Source: Paenochrobactrum glaciei (GTDB taxonomy: Bacteria; Pseudomonadota; Alphaproteobacteria; Rhizobiales; Rhizobiaceae). From it: a stretch of DNA of 64,000 nucleotides. Where the stretch lies: the NCBI RefSeq assembly GCF_039522165.1, contig NZ_BAAADE010000001.1, forward strand, positions 372,001 through 436,000, given 5' to 3'. The position numbers and the translations under genes are program-made. Position 1 is the first letter of the stretch; every line of letters begins with the position of its first letter. The notes beneath the pieces were generated by a model. It made no database searches. It was not told the origin of the DNA and saw only the letters and a list, made by a program, of their open reading frames with translations. Positions 33,453 to 41,936 of the stretch are shown here, piece by piece.

Positions 33453-34586
33453 TTAAACGCCGGCAGCAGCCATCTGCTGGCGAATTTCGCTGCGCAGATC
33501 ATCAATCGGCTTCAACACACCATTTTCTTCATAGTGCCAGAACGTCCAGCCATTGCAGGCGTCAAAGCCCTGTACCTTGGCACCCATGCGGTGGATGGAG
33601 CCAGCATCACCACCGGTAGCCAATGTACCATCTGCGCGCACGATTGCCGCATAACGACGACGCGCATCACACAAGACAGTGCCCGGACGCAGCAAGCCTG
33701 CTTCAATCACGCTGGTGAAAGCCACACGCGGCTCAGCGCGTTTACCGGTCATCACCTTCAATTCGGCCTTGCCCAGTGGCTCAACAGCTGCAATGCGCGC
33801 AGTCGCTGCTTCGATATAATCCTGTTCGCGCTCAATACCGACAAAGTGGCGCCCAAGACGTTTAGCAACTGCACCGGTTGTGCCAGAACCGAAAAACGGA
33901 TCCAGAATAACATCACCCGGTTTGCTGGAGGCCATCAAAATACGCGCAAGCAGAGCTTCGGGTTTTTGTGTCGGGTGAACTTTATCGCCGTTTTCGTCTT
34001 TCAGACGTTCATGGCCGGTGCAGATAGGGAACAACCAGTCGGAGCGCATCTGCACATCATCATTGGCAGCTTTCATCGCTTCGTAGTTGAAAGTATAGCC
34101 TTTGCTTTTCTCGTCGCGCGAAGCCCAGATCAGCGTTTCATGCGCGTTCTGGAAGCGGCGGCCACGGAAATTAGGCATCGGGTTGGTTTTGCGCCAGATC
34201 ACATCATTGAGCATCCAATAGCCCAGATCCTGCAACTTGGCACCAACGCGGAAAATATTATGGTAAGAGCCGATAACCCAGATGGTACCATTCGGCTTCA
34301 ATACACGGCGGCAGGCCAGAAGCCATGCTTGTGTAAAGGCATCATAAGCCTGAAAGCTTTCAAACTGATCCCAATGATCATCAACAGCAGATACCATTGA
34401 CTGATCCGGACGGTGTAAATCACCACCCAATTGCAGATTGTACGGAGGGTCTGCAAAAATAACATCGACTGAATGATCCGGCAGACGCTCAAGAGCCGCC
34501 ACACAATCACCCTTGAGGATGGTATCAAGCCAGGCGGCACGAGGAGCCTCAACCGGCAATTCATTCACAAGACGGACTAAAGACAT
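33453..34586 (-). CDS. ccrM: Cell cycle-regulated adenine methyltransferase CcrM (GANTC)
   Basis: 377 residues, a beta-class N6-adenine methylase. The catalytic DPPYNLQLGGDL lies near 46-57, ahead of the SAM-binding DPFFGSGTTGAVAKRLG near 226-242. The last ~85 residues form the RAMA-type DNA-recognition domain typical of alphaproteobacterial CcrM. It methylates GANTC late in the cell cycle and is essential or nearly so in several relatives. No restriction partner is adjacent, consistent with an epigenetic role. Its leader carries a CtrA-like site and two GANTC sites, so control by CtrA and feedback by its own methylation are plausible. Confidence 0.96.
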   Translation of the reverse strand: MSLVRLVNELPVEAPRAAWLDTILKGDCVAALERLPDHSVDVIFADPPYNLQLGGDLHRPDQSMVSAVDDHWDQFESFQAYDAFTQAWLLACRRVLKPNGTIWVIGSYHNIFRVGAKLQDLGYWMLNDVIWRKTNPMPNFRGRRFQNAHETLIWASRDEKSKGYTFNYEAMKAANDDVQMRSDWLFPICTGHERLKDENGDKVHPTQKPEALLARILMASSKPGDVILDPFFGSGTTGAVAKRLGRHFVGIEREQDYIEAATARIAAVEPLGKAELKVMTGKRAEPRVAFTSVIEAGLLRPGTVLCDARRRYAAIVRADGTLATGGDAGSIHRMGAKVQGFDACNGWTFWHYEENGVLKPIDDLRSEIRQQMAAAGV

Positions 34587-34647
34587 GGGATACTCGATAA
34601 CTTGAGGACGCGTTACTAAACTTAGTCCTTATGGTTACCGAACAGGG

Positions 34648-34662
34648 TAAACATCAAGTTAA
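34648..34662 (-). promoter_or_regulatory. CtrA-like binding site upstream of ccrM
   Basis: TTAA-N7-TTTA on the ccrM strand (34662 to 34648), one mismatch to the CtrA consensus TTAA-N7-TTAA, 62-76 bases before the start codon. CtrA control of ccrM is known in Caulobacter and Brucella; use here is inferred. Confidence 0.5.
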
Positions 34663-34699
34663 CGACAACCCATTGAAATTGTAAACTTTTTATTAATCA

Positions 34700-34704
34700 G
34701 AGTC
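34700..34704. promoter_or_regulatory. GANTC (GAGTC) site in ccrM leader
   Basis: CcrM target site 114 bases upstream of ccrM; a second, GAATC, is at 34786-34790. Methylation state could feed back on transcription. Confidence 0.45.
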
Positions 34705-34941
34705 TAAAGCCCGAGGAATGCGAGGTTCTGGCCTTGATAGAAAGCGGATATAAATTTCAAAAAACTTTCAAAAGCGCTCAAATATGAATCCGACTTTCAT
34801 TTTACCAAACGCTAAATTAACATTTAGCATTGAAAATTAGGACTTATTTAAGCCAAATCGCTCCATTATTTCAGCTATATACAGAGAAGCATGATCCGGC
34901 CATGAGCGACGAAATATGGCCACACAAGTGAGCAGAAACTG

Positions 34942-36732
34942 ATGATTGACTGGGTAAAGCTGCGCCACACACCTTATGTGCGCCTGCTATTCGTTCCGTT
35001 CAGATGGCGTGCGCTGGTACGAAGCAGCGAGCTGGGGCTCGTCATTGCTGCCGCTATCGTCGGCCTCATTTCTGCATTTGTAGTTGCCGCGATTAGTCAG
35101 ATCTCGCAGTGGCTGCATCAGGCTGTGTTTGAAATCGGCCCTGATGATCACTTAAGTGCTGCTGCCAGCAGCCTGCCCTGGTCAGCGCTCATTGCCCCTA
35201 TGGCAGGCGGTGTTTTGATGGGCGGCATTATCTGGGTTTTGGCCAGATGGCACAAGAAACCCATCGTTGACCCCATCGAAGCCAATGCCCTGCATGGCGG
35301 GCATCTGTCGCTCACTGACAGTTTTATTCTGGTCGGGCAAAACCTCATTTCCAACGGCTTTGGCGCTTCTGTTGGCTTGGAAGCAGCCTTTACCCAGCTT
35401 GCCAGTGGTTTTGCCTCCCGCATTGGCCGTGCGCTGCAATTGCGTCGCTCCGATATGCGCACACTTGTGGGCTGTGGTGCAGCTGCCGCCATTGCCAGTG
35501 CGTTTAATGCGCCGCTTACCGGTGCTTTTTATGCGTTTGAATTAATTATTGGTGCCTATTCGATTGCAACTTTGGCACCTGTTGTGGTTGCTGCAATCAT
35601 CGGCACTTTGGTGACGCGCTCGCTTGGCAGCGCAACCATGGATATCAATATCGGCACCTTGCAAGCTGTTACCACCGGCGATTTTGTACCAGCGCTGATG
35701 CTTGGCCTGATGTGTGCAGGCCTTGGCATTGTGGTGATGCGGATGGTCACTTATGTGGAAAAAACCACCCGTAAAAGCTTTGTACCAGCCATTTTAACGC
35801 CGATGGTCGGTGGTGCAGTGGTCGGCGTCATTGCACTGTTCTCGCCACAAGTTTTAGGTTCCGGACACGGGGCTTTACATTTTGATGTCGGCACAGAACT
35901 TTCATTCTTCGCCATCGTCTTTCTTATCATCACCAAATCCGTTGCCTCTGCCATATCAATCGGCTCCGGCTTTCGTGGCGGCTTGTTTTTTGCCTCCCTT
36001 TTCTTGGGCGCTTTGGTGGGTAAGCTTTTTGCCATTATCTTTGGCGTTATTCTGCCAACAACGCTGACACCGGTTGTCTATGCGGTGATCGGCATGAGTT
36101 CTTTTGCCGTGGCCATTATTGGCGGCCCCTTGACCATGACCTTTCTGGCGCTGGAACTAACCGGCGATTTTCCGATCATGATGCTGGTGCTGGGCGCAGT
36201 GCTTGCCTCCTCAATGTTGGTGCGCAAAACCTTCGGTTACTCCTTTGCCACATGGCGCTTTCACCTTCGCGGTGAAAGCATTCGCAGCGCCCATGATATT
36301 GGCTGGATCCGCAATCTGACCGTCAATAAAATGATGCGCCATGATGTGCGCACCGTTAATATCGACACCGGCTTGCAAAAATTCCATGAAGACTTTCCGC
36401 TTGGCTCAACGCAGCGTGTGATCGCCGTTGATGAAATTGGGCGCTATGTCGGCATGATCTCACTGCCGGAGGTTTATTCCAGCAGCTTTGCCGATAAGGA
36501 CAATGAAGGCGACTTGCGTGATTTATTACGTTTCAAACAAGCTTATCTGCTGCCGGAAATGAACGCCAAGGAAGCAGTATCCCGCTTTGACCGCAGCGAA
36601 AGTGAAGCTTTGGCTGTCATCAATAATACGCAGGAGCGCAAAGTTGTCGGCCTTTTGACCGAAAGCCACACATTGCGCCGCTATAGCGAAGAGCTTGACC
36701 GCAAACGCCGCGAACTGGCTGGCGAGGTCTGA
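34942..36732 (+). CDS. ClC family chloride channel/antiporter with C-terminal CBS domains
   Basis: 596 residues. About ten ClC helices span residues 30-440; CBS-type sequence follows (MMRHDVRTVNIDTGL near 466, LGSTQRVIAVDE near 487). Pore motifs are variant: NGFGASVGLEAAFTQ near 135 stands where GREGP is usual (the gating Glu is kept), and GSGFRGGLFFASLFLG near 338 replaces GGxFxP. It moves chloride, or exchanges it for protons, across the inner membrane, possibly with nucleotide control through the CBS pair. The start lacks a strong ribosome-binding site. Confidence 0.9.
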   Translation: MIDWVKLRHTPYVRLLFVPFRWRALVRSSELGLVIAAAIVGLISAFVVAAISQISQWLHQAVFEIGPDDHLSAAASSLPWSALIAPMAGGVLMGGIIWVLARWHKKPIVDPIEANALHGGHLSLTDSFILVGQNLISNGFGASVGLEAAFTQLASGFASRIGRALQLRRSDMRTLVGCGAAAAIASAFNAPLTGAFYAFELIIGAYSIATLAPVVVAAIIGTLVTRSLGSATMDINIGTLQAVTTGDFVPALMLGLMCAGLGIVVMRMVTYVEKTTRKSFVPAILTPMVGGAVVGVIALFSPQVLGSGHGALHFDVGTELSFFAIVFLIITKSVASAISIGSGFRGGLFFASLFLGALVGKLFAIIFGVILPTTLTPVVYAVIGMSSFAVAIIGGPLTMTFLALELTGDFPIMMLVLGAVLASSMLVRKTFGYSFATWRFHLRGESIRSAHDIGWIRNLTVNKMMRHDVRTVNIDTGLQKFHEDFPLGSTQRVIAVDEIGRYVGMISLPEVYSSSFADKDNEGDLRDLLRFKQAYLLPEMNAKEAVSRFDRSESEALAVINNTQERKVVGLLTESHTLRRYSEELDRKRRELAGEV

Positions 36733-36868
36733 TACATATCGTAGCTGTTTATGCATTCATCTTAGAAAAGGCTGGCAGTCTGAAACTGCCTGCCCTATAG
36801 CTCAACTGCCTCATTTTTTGCCCGAACCGCACAAGGTTTGGCACAACTATCACTGATGGATCGTTTTT

Positions 36869-37555
36869 ATGTCTGCACCTAAATTGATAATTTTCGATTG
36901 CGACGGTGTTCTGGTTGATTCAGAAATCATCGCAGCGCAAGTGCAAGCCGAACTTCTCACCGATGCCGGTTATGAAGTATCAGCCGAAGAGATGGCAGAA
37001 CGATTTGCCGGTTTGACCTGGAAAAACACCTTGCTGGAAGTCGAGCGTCAATCCGGCCTGCCTTTTTCGGCAAGCCTGCTTGATAAAGTTAATGTCGAGC
37101 TGGATGACCGCCTGAGAAAAGAAGTGCAGATTATTGATGATATTGAAGACGTCATCAGCGCGCTCAAATATCCGTTCTGCATTGGCTCCAATTCCAGCAT
37201 GGAGCGCTTAAAGATTACCCTCAATCGCACCGGCCTTTATGACCGTTTTGCGCCACATATTTTCTCGGCACCCGAAGTCGGCACCAAGAAAAGCAAACCG
37301 GCACCGGATGTTTTCCTTTATGCAGCCCAACAATTCAGCGTTGCGCCAAAGGATGTCATTGTCGTGGAAGATTCAACCCATGGCGTACAGGCAGCCCGCA
37401 GTGCCGGTATGCGCGTTATCGGCTTTACCGGCGGCGCACACAGCTATCCGGGACATGCAGATCAGCTGACTGAAGAAGGCGCAGAAACCGTTATCAGCCG
37501 CCACAAAGATTTGCTGGCAACAGTTGAAGCTTTATCCATCTGGAGCGACGCATAA
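36869..37555 (+). CDS. HAD-IA family phosphatase (beta-phosphoglucomutase/GPH-like)
   Basis: 228 residues. Motif I DCDGVLVDSE at 10-19 (nucleophile Asp and acid Asp), a four-helix cap (residues ~20-85), motif II GSNSS near 109, motif III Lys in KKSKPAPDVF near 141, and motif IV VVEDSTHGV near 166. The complete set indicates an active phosphatase or phosphomutase of the YieH/GPH type; the substrate is not predictable. Stands alone, with a good terminator behind it. Confidence 0.92.
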   Translation: MSAPKLIIFDCDGVLVDSEIIAAQVQAELLTDAGYEVSAEEMAERFAGLTWKNTLLEVERQSGLPFSASLLDKVNVELDDRLRKEVQIIDDIEDVISALKYPFCIGSNSSMERLKITLNRTGLYDRFAPHIFSAPEVGTKKSKPAPDVFLYAAQQFSVAPKDVIVVEDSTHGVQAARSAGMRVIGFTGGAHSYPGHADQLTEEGAETVISRHKDLLATVEALSIWSDA

Positions 37556-37582
37556 AGCGCTAAGCTTTTTAATAGCTGTCAA

Positions 37583-37622
37583 AAAAAGCCGGAGCATAGG
37601 TCAAAACCCGCTCCGGCTTTTT
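37583..37622. terminator. Terminator after HAD phosphatase gene (bidirectional)
   Basis: AAAAAGCCGGAGC (37583-37595) and GCTCCGGCTTTTT (37610-37622), perfect 13-bp stem including A/T tails. Confidence 0.92.
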
Positions 37623-37656
37623 ATATAAATTACATTTGATGAGCAAAATGCGCTGA

Positions 37657-37839
37657 TCAGGCGACGCTGCGGCCAGCGGTTTTCTGCGGTTGGCTCAAGA
37701 CAATAACGGCTTCTTCAGCCTCTTCTTCGCTCAAGCCAATCAAAATACGATCACCGATCATTGCCGGAATCCCCTCTTCATCATCGAAGACGGACCACAG
37801 ACCGGTAGGTTCTAAAACTGCTTCATATCGTTTATGCAT
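37657..37839 (-). CDS. Small conserved-looking hypothetical protein (60 aa)
   Basis: 60 acidic residues, MHKRYEAVLEPTGLWSVFD then DRILIGLSEEEAEEAVIVL. The pattern (short strand pair, then a Glu-rich helix) looks like a compact folded microprotein, and similar tiny proteins describing a 'biotype plus helix' pattern occur in Hyphomicrobiales. No strong ribosome-binding site: AGG lies 13 bases upstream. It converges on the HAD phosphatase gene with a shared terminator. Function unknown. Confidence 0.6.
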   Translation of the reverse strand: MHKRYEAVLEPTGLWSVFDDEEGIPAMIGDRILIGLSEEEAEEAVIVLSQPQKTAGRSVA

Positions 37840-38051
37840 GGCGATATACTAACCTATATTGGTTGACGAATATTTCATGAATGCTGCCAATGGTTCTCCA
37901 GACCTTAGTCACTTCAATAAAGATTTATTTATGGCACCAGTGAAATACAGCGTCGAAATGCCGATGGATATTTTGCAGCTTCAGCCATAGTGTTTGCCCA
38001 GCTATAGTTCACACGAATATTCTTTGGATTAAAACAGTTAAAGAACAAGAA

Positions 38052-39650
38052 CTAAAACGGGGAATTTTTCTTCTTTTTACGGCTTATGCCCAGTAATTGA
38101 CGAACTTCGTTAATATTTTGTGGCTTTCCGAAATACCAGCCTTGTGCGGCAATGGATAGAGGCAGCGCTTTGAAATAAGCTGCCTGCTCTTCTGTTTCGA
38201 TCCCCTCCACCACAATTCCCAGTTTATACTTCTTAGCTATAGAGAGAATTTGCGGCACGATCGACACGGTCAAGGCATCCGTACCGACGGTTTGTGTGAA
38301 AGCCTTATCCATTTTAAGTGCATCCACCTGAATTTTACCAAGCAGTGCCAGACTGGAATAACCGGTTCCAAAATCATCCAGATAGATTTTGTGCCCAAGG
38401 GCGCGCAATCTTTCAATCCCTTTGAATGCATGGCAATCGGCGGCTGAGCGCTCCGTCAGTTCGATACCGATCTGATGCGGGCGGATACCCTTGTTTTGAA
38501 AACGCGCCAATGCCGCATAAAAACTGTCATGCTGCAAATCACAGGCAGCGATATTAATGTTGACCCGGAGCTCTGGATGATCTTGTAAAATCTGGTTCAT
38601 ATCCGCTTTGACACGGATCAAAACATAATTCGTGATGCGCGTTATAAAACCGCCTTTTTCGGCCAAATCAATTAAAACATCAGGCGGCACATAATCATCG
38701 GGGCGAATTTCCCAACGAATAAGTGCTTCAAAAGCGATAATTTTGCCGGTTTTGACATTAACAATCGGCTGATAGCGCACATCCAGTTCTTGGCGGGTAA
38801 TCGCACGCATCAGCTGCATGGTCAAAGTTTGAGCATTATGAAAATAACGCAACAACAACAAAGCCGCCAAGCCACCGGTCAACAGACCGAGAATTGTAAA
38901 CACCGTATCAATTAGCCGATGTTTATTCTGATAGGCTAATTCATCCGCAACAGTGATCACGCAAATATGGGTTTCGGGCGAGCACAATTTGTAAGTATAT
39001 CGATTACCGTCAATCCAAGTTCTGGAATGAATAATATTAGAAGGCGTTTCGATACTATTCTGTTCTGGATGGTGGAAAAGCCGCACAATCGCATTGAGTG
39101 CAGGTGCGCCAGCATAAACCGAATAACTATAATGTGGCCGCTCGAAACTGGACAACAGTCCCGGATTAAAAACCAAGTTCGTATTATTAATACTTAAAAT
39201 AACGCCGCGATTATAAGATGAAAACAAGGGCGTATCACCATAAATCACCGAACCGTCAGAGCGTAAAATCCCGCGCGCATAGCTATAGGATTGCGGAATA
39301 TTATTGCCGAGCAAAACCGAACATTGCAGCTGCTCATTTTTCAAACGGCCAAGATCGCTGATAAAGCCGCTTGAGTAAATAATATTTCGAATAAAACGCA
39401 GATCATTCGCCGAACAAAACTCATGCGGCGATTGATTGATCTCACTGATTTTGTCTTTTGCCTGCTGTAGGATTTTGTTCGTCTGGCTCAGCAATTCTTG
39501 TGTATAACTGTCTGCCTCAGCGCGGCTTAAATAATCATCAACATAACGCGCCAAAATTTTGCCGGTAATCGCACACAATAAAAAAATCACCAAAGCGATG
39601 ACTGGAACAGCATCAAATATGCCCAACAGTTTCGTTCGGTTTAAAACCAA
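38052..39650 (-). CDS. Membrane EAL-domain c-di-GMP phosphodiesterase with CSS-type sensor
   Basis: 532 residues. A transmembrane helix at ~12-32, a periplasmic domain of ~210 residues with the CSS-type Cys pattern (FCSANDLRFI near 78 and LQCSVLLG near 107), a second helix near 245-265, then an EAL domain from ~275. Catalytic residues look complete: FEALIRWE, NINIA, ELTERS, LDDFGTGYSS, a Lys in LKMDK and VVEGIETEEQ. It should hydrolyse c-di-GMP in response to periplasmic redox state, since CSS domains are controlled by disulfides. The start is TTG with AAAGAG 6 bases upstream. Monocistronic. Confidence 0.92.
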   Translation of the reverse strand: MVLNRTKLLGIFDAVPVIALVIFLLCAITGKILARYVDDYLSRAEADSYTQELLSQTNKILQQAKDKISEINQSPHEFCSANDLRFIRNIIYSSGFISDLGRLKNEQLQCSVLLGNNIPQSYSYARGILRSDGSVIYGDTPLFSSYNRGVILSINNTNLVFNPGLLSSFERPHYSYSVYAGAPALNAIVRLFHHPEQNSIETPSNIIHSRTWIDGNRYTYKLCSPETHICVITVADELAYQNKHRLIDTVFTILGLLTGGLAALLLLRYFHNAQTLTMQLMRAITRQELDVRYQPIVNVKTGKIIAFEALIRWEIRPDDYVPPDVLIDLAEKGGFITRITNYVLIRVKADMNQILQDHPELRVNINIAACDLQHDSFYAALARFQNKGIRPHQIGIELTERSAADCHAFKGIERLRALGHKIYLDDFGTGYSSLALLGKIQVDALKMDKAFTQTVGTDALTVSIVPQILSIAKKYKLGIVVEGIETEEQAAYFKALPLSIAAQGWYFGKPQNINEVRQLLGISRKKKKNSPF

Positions 39651-39730
39651 TTGTTACTCTTTCAGAAGTGAAACAAGTAATGCGATAGAATAATTAAAGG
39701 TAATAATATAAAAATATACGTCTAAAGCAA

Positions 39731-39762
39731 TTGGCCGGACAAATGATTATCCGGCCAATTTT
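39731..39762 (-). terminator. Terminator after lipoprotein gene
   Basis: Perfect 9-bp stem TTGGCCGGA/TCCGGCCAA with an 10-base loop, T-rich flanks on both sides, just behind the lipoprotein stop. Confidence 0.75.
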
Positions 39763-39766
39763 AGTA

Positions 39767-40318
39767 TTATTTAGTATTATACGGGCCTTCATCAAAACCG
39801 ACAAAGACCTGAATATTCTGTCTATCAGGTGTCGGGAAAGAAACCTGAGTATCATTAAACACAAATTGCGAAGCGGTTTTGGCGCTCAAAGATACTGACT
39901 GCTGATGCAATTTGGAATAAACTACCTTATCGCCCTGCACTACAGCGACACGAATTGGCATATTGGTGGTGCCTGCATTAAATTTTGCACCCGGAACAAT
40001 ACGGCCGGCAGCAGCAATTTCCATGCTCATCATGCCATTGCCATATTTACAGGCGCGGGTCGTGTCGGTGATGGTTGCCTGATAAATTAGCTGATCTGAT
40101 GTTTTCTCTGCGCTTTTCGCATATTTTGAGAAATAGGCCGTTCCTTCACGCAAAGTGACCTTCGGGCAATAAGCCCGCAATTCCTCTGAAGTAATGCGGT
40201 TATCTTCGGCCACATTGATGTTTTCAGCGGCATCTTTGGTGCCGGTTGTGTTACAGCCAGCAACACCCAGCAACAATGTTGTGACAATCGCTGCACGCGT
40301 AAAGGATAATTTCTGCAT
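39767..40318 (-). CDS. Putative lipoprotein (183 aa)
   Basis: 183 residues. The lipobox LLGVAGC puts the modified Cys near residue 22, so it is an envelope lipoprotein. The mature part has two Cys (YCPKV, RACKYG) that could pair, and a beta-rich body (IRVAVVQGDKVVYS, FVFNDTQVSF). I do not recognise a characterised family, although this type is common in Hyphomicrobiales. ATG 40318 is chosen over TTG 40321; GGAAG lies 8 bases upstream. Function unknown. Confidence 0.82.
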   Translation of the reverse strand: MQKLSFTRAAIVTTLLLGVAGCNTTGTKDAAENINVAEDNRITSEELRAYCPKVTLREGTAYFSKYAKSAEKTSDQLIYQATITDTTRACKYGNGMMSMEIAAAGRIVPGAKFNAGTTNMPIRVAVVQGDKVVYSKLHQQSVSLSAKTASQFVFNDTQVSFPTPDRQNIQVFVGFDEGPYNTK

Positions 40319-40520
40319 CAAGCGGTCTTCCCTGCACTAATCAACCTGTTCTATACCAATGTTCTGTAGAATTTGCATATCGAACATTCTGAAAGGTTGT
40401 TTTCGTGTTTTTTAAGGCTAAGAGCAACCCCTGACAATGTGAGATATACAAATCTCTTTTATGCGGTATCGCAGAAAATAGCAAAACCAAGATGCAATCG
40501 GGAACGAAGGCTGTTTTAAA

Positions 40521-41936
40521 ATGAAATATGTAAGTACGCGGGGCGAAGCACCAGTTCTGGGTTTCAGCGATGCATTACTGGCTGGTCTGGCTCGTGATGG
40601 CGGCCTTTATTTACCCCAAGAATTTCCGCAGTTCAGCGCGGCTGAGATTCGTGCACTGCGCGGCAAATCTTATGTGGATATCGCAATCGCAGTACTCACA
40701 CCTTTTATTGACGGCGAAATTCCGGCCGATGATTTCCGCAAAATGGTTGAGGAAGCCTATGGCACATTCCGTCATGATGCGGTGTGCCCTCTGGTGCAAA
40801 CCGGTGCGAATGAATTTGTGCTGGAACTTTTCCACGGGCCCACATTAGCGTTTAAAGACGTTGCCATGCAGCTGCTGGCGCGTCTGATGGATTATACGCT
40901 GGCACAGCGCGGCGAACGCGCCACAATCGTTGGCGCCACATCAGGCGATACCGGTGGCGCAGCAATCGAAGCCTTTGCCGGTCGTGATCGCACCGATATT
41001 TTCATTCTGTTCCCGAATGGTCGTGTATCTCCGGTGCAGCAGCGCCAGATGACAAGCTCGACAGCCGCCAACGTCCATGCCCTTTCCATAAACGGCAATT
41101 TTGATGACTGTCAAAATCTCGTCAAAGGCATGTTCAACAATCTGAAATTCCGTGATGCCGTGTCGCTTTCCGGCGTCAACTCCATCAACTGGGCACGCAT
41201 CATGCCGCAGATCGTGTATTATTTCACTTCTGCGCTTAGCCTTGGTGCACCCGATCGCAGCGTTTCTTTCAGTGTTCCGACCGGTAATTTCGGCGATATT
41301 TTTGCGGGCTTCGTTGCCAAGAAAATGGGCCTGCCGATTGACCAGCTTCTCATTGCCACCAATGACAATGATATTCTGGCACGCACACTTGCTGATGGTT
41401 CTTATGAAATGCGCGGTGTTGCGCAAACCACTTCGCCATCAATGGACATTCAGATTTCATCAAATTTTGAGCGTTTGTTGTTTGAAGCACATAATCGTGA
41501 TGCAGCGGCAGTGCGTTCAATGATGGACAATTTGAAGCAATCCGACCAGTTCACTATCGAAGCTGGCGCGCTCGCACGCATCCGTGCAGAATTTGGTGCC
41601 GGACGCTCCAATGTCGATGAAACAGCGGCCATGATCCAGTCTATATTGCAAAAAGACGGCTATTTGCTTGATCCGCATTCAGCAATCGGCGTGAAAGTTG
41701 CACGCGATCTGCACAAGTCTTCCGCACCGATGGTATGTCTTGCAACAGCCCATCCGGCAAAATTTCCTGAAGCAGTAAAATCAGCATCCGGCATTGACCC
41801 AGCTCTTCCACACTGGTTAGCTGACCTGATGACTCGAAAAGAAAAATTTACTGTTTTGGATAATGAGCTGAAAACCGTAGAAGATTACGTGTCTGCCCAC
41901 TCCAGAGCGGCTAAGCAGGGAGCTACCCGCGGATGA
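40521..41936 (+). CDS. thrC: Threonine synthase
   Basis: 471 residues, the long (class II, ThrC of E. coli/yeast-like) form. It converts O-phosphohomoserine to threonine with PLP. Seen: MKYVSTRGEAPVLGFSDALL N-terminus, FHGPTLAFKDVAMQLL near 108-123 (PLP-binding Lys), TSGDTGGAAIEAF near 148, and FPTGNFGD-like SVPTGNFGDIFAG near 252. AAGG is 10 bases before the ATG. The stop overlaps the M16 peptidase start (ATGA). thrB lies at 48886 on the other strand. Confidence 0.97.
   Translation: MKYVSTRGEAPVLGFSDALLAGLARDGGLYLPQEFPQFSAAEIRALRGKSYVDIAIAVLTPFIDGEIPADDFRKMVEEAYGTFRHDAVCPLVQTGANEFVLELFHGPTLAFKDVAMQLLARLMDYTLAQRGERATIVGATSGDTGGAAIEAFAGRDRTDIFILFPNGRVSPVQQRQMTSSTAANVHALSINGNFDDCQNLVKGMFNNLKFRDAVSLSGVNSINWARIMPQIVYYFTSALSLGAPDRSVSFSVPTGNFGDIFAGFVAKKMGLPIDQLLIATNDNDILARTLADGSYEMRGVAQTTSPSMDIQISSNFERLLFEAHNRDAAAVRSMMDNLKQSDQFTIEAGALARIRAEFGAGRSNVDETAAMIQSILQKDGYLLDPHSAIGVKVARDLHKSSAPMVCLATAHPAKFPEAVKSASGIDPALPHWLADLMTRKEKFTVLDNELKTVEDYVSAHSRAAKQGATRG

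Larger units (their letters stand above)
34587..34941. other. 355-base intergenic region between ccrM and the ClC gene
   Basis: AT-rich divergent promoter region. It contains the CtrA-like box, two GANTC sites and a perfect dyad GCTAAAT-TAAC-ATTTAGC (34811-34828). No small reading frame with a ribosome-binding site was seen. Confidence 0.6.

Noticed and set aside
33534..34400. 288-codon open frame opposite ccrM
   Set aside because: Whole span is covered by ccrM with clear methylase motifs; no domain is seen in the opposite frame.
33453..34586. Restriction-modification system
   Set aside because: The methylase is CcrM-like with the C-terminal RAMA domain and no restriction endonuclease gene nearby; an orphan cell-cycle enzyme fits better.
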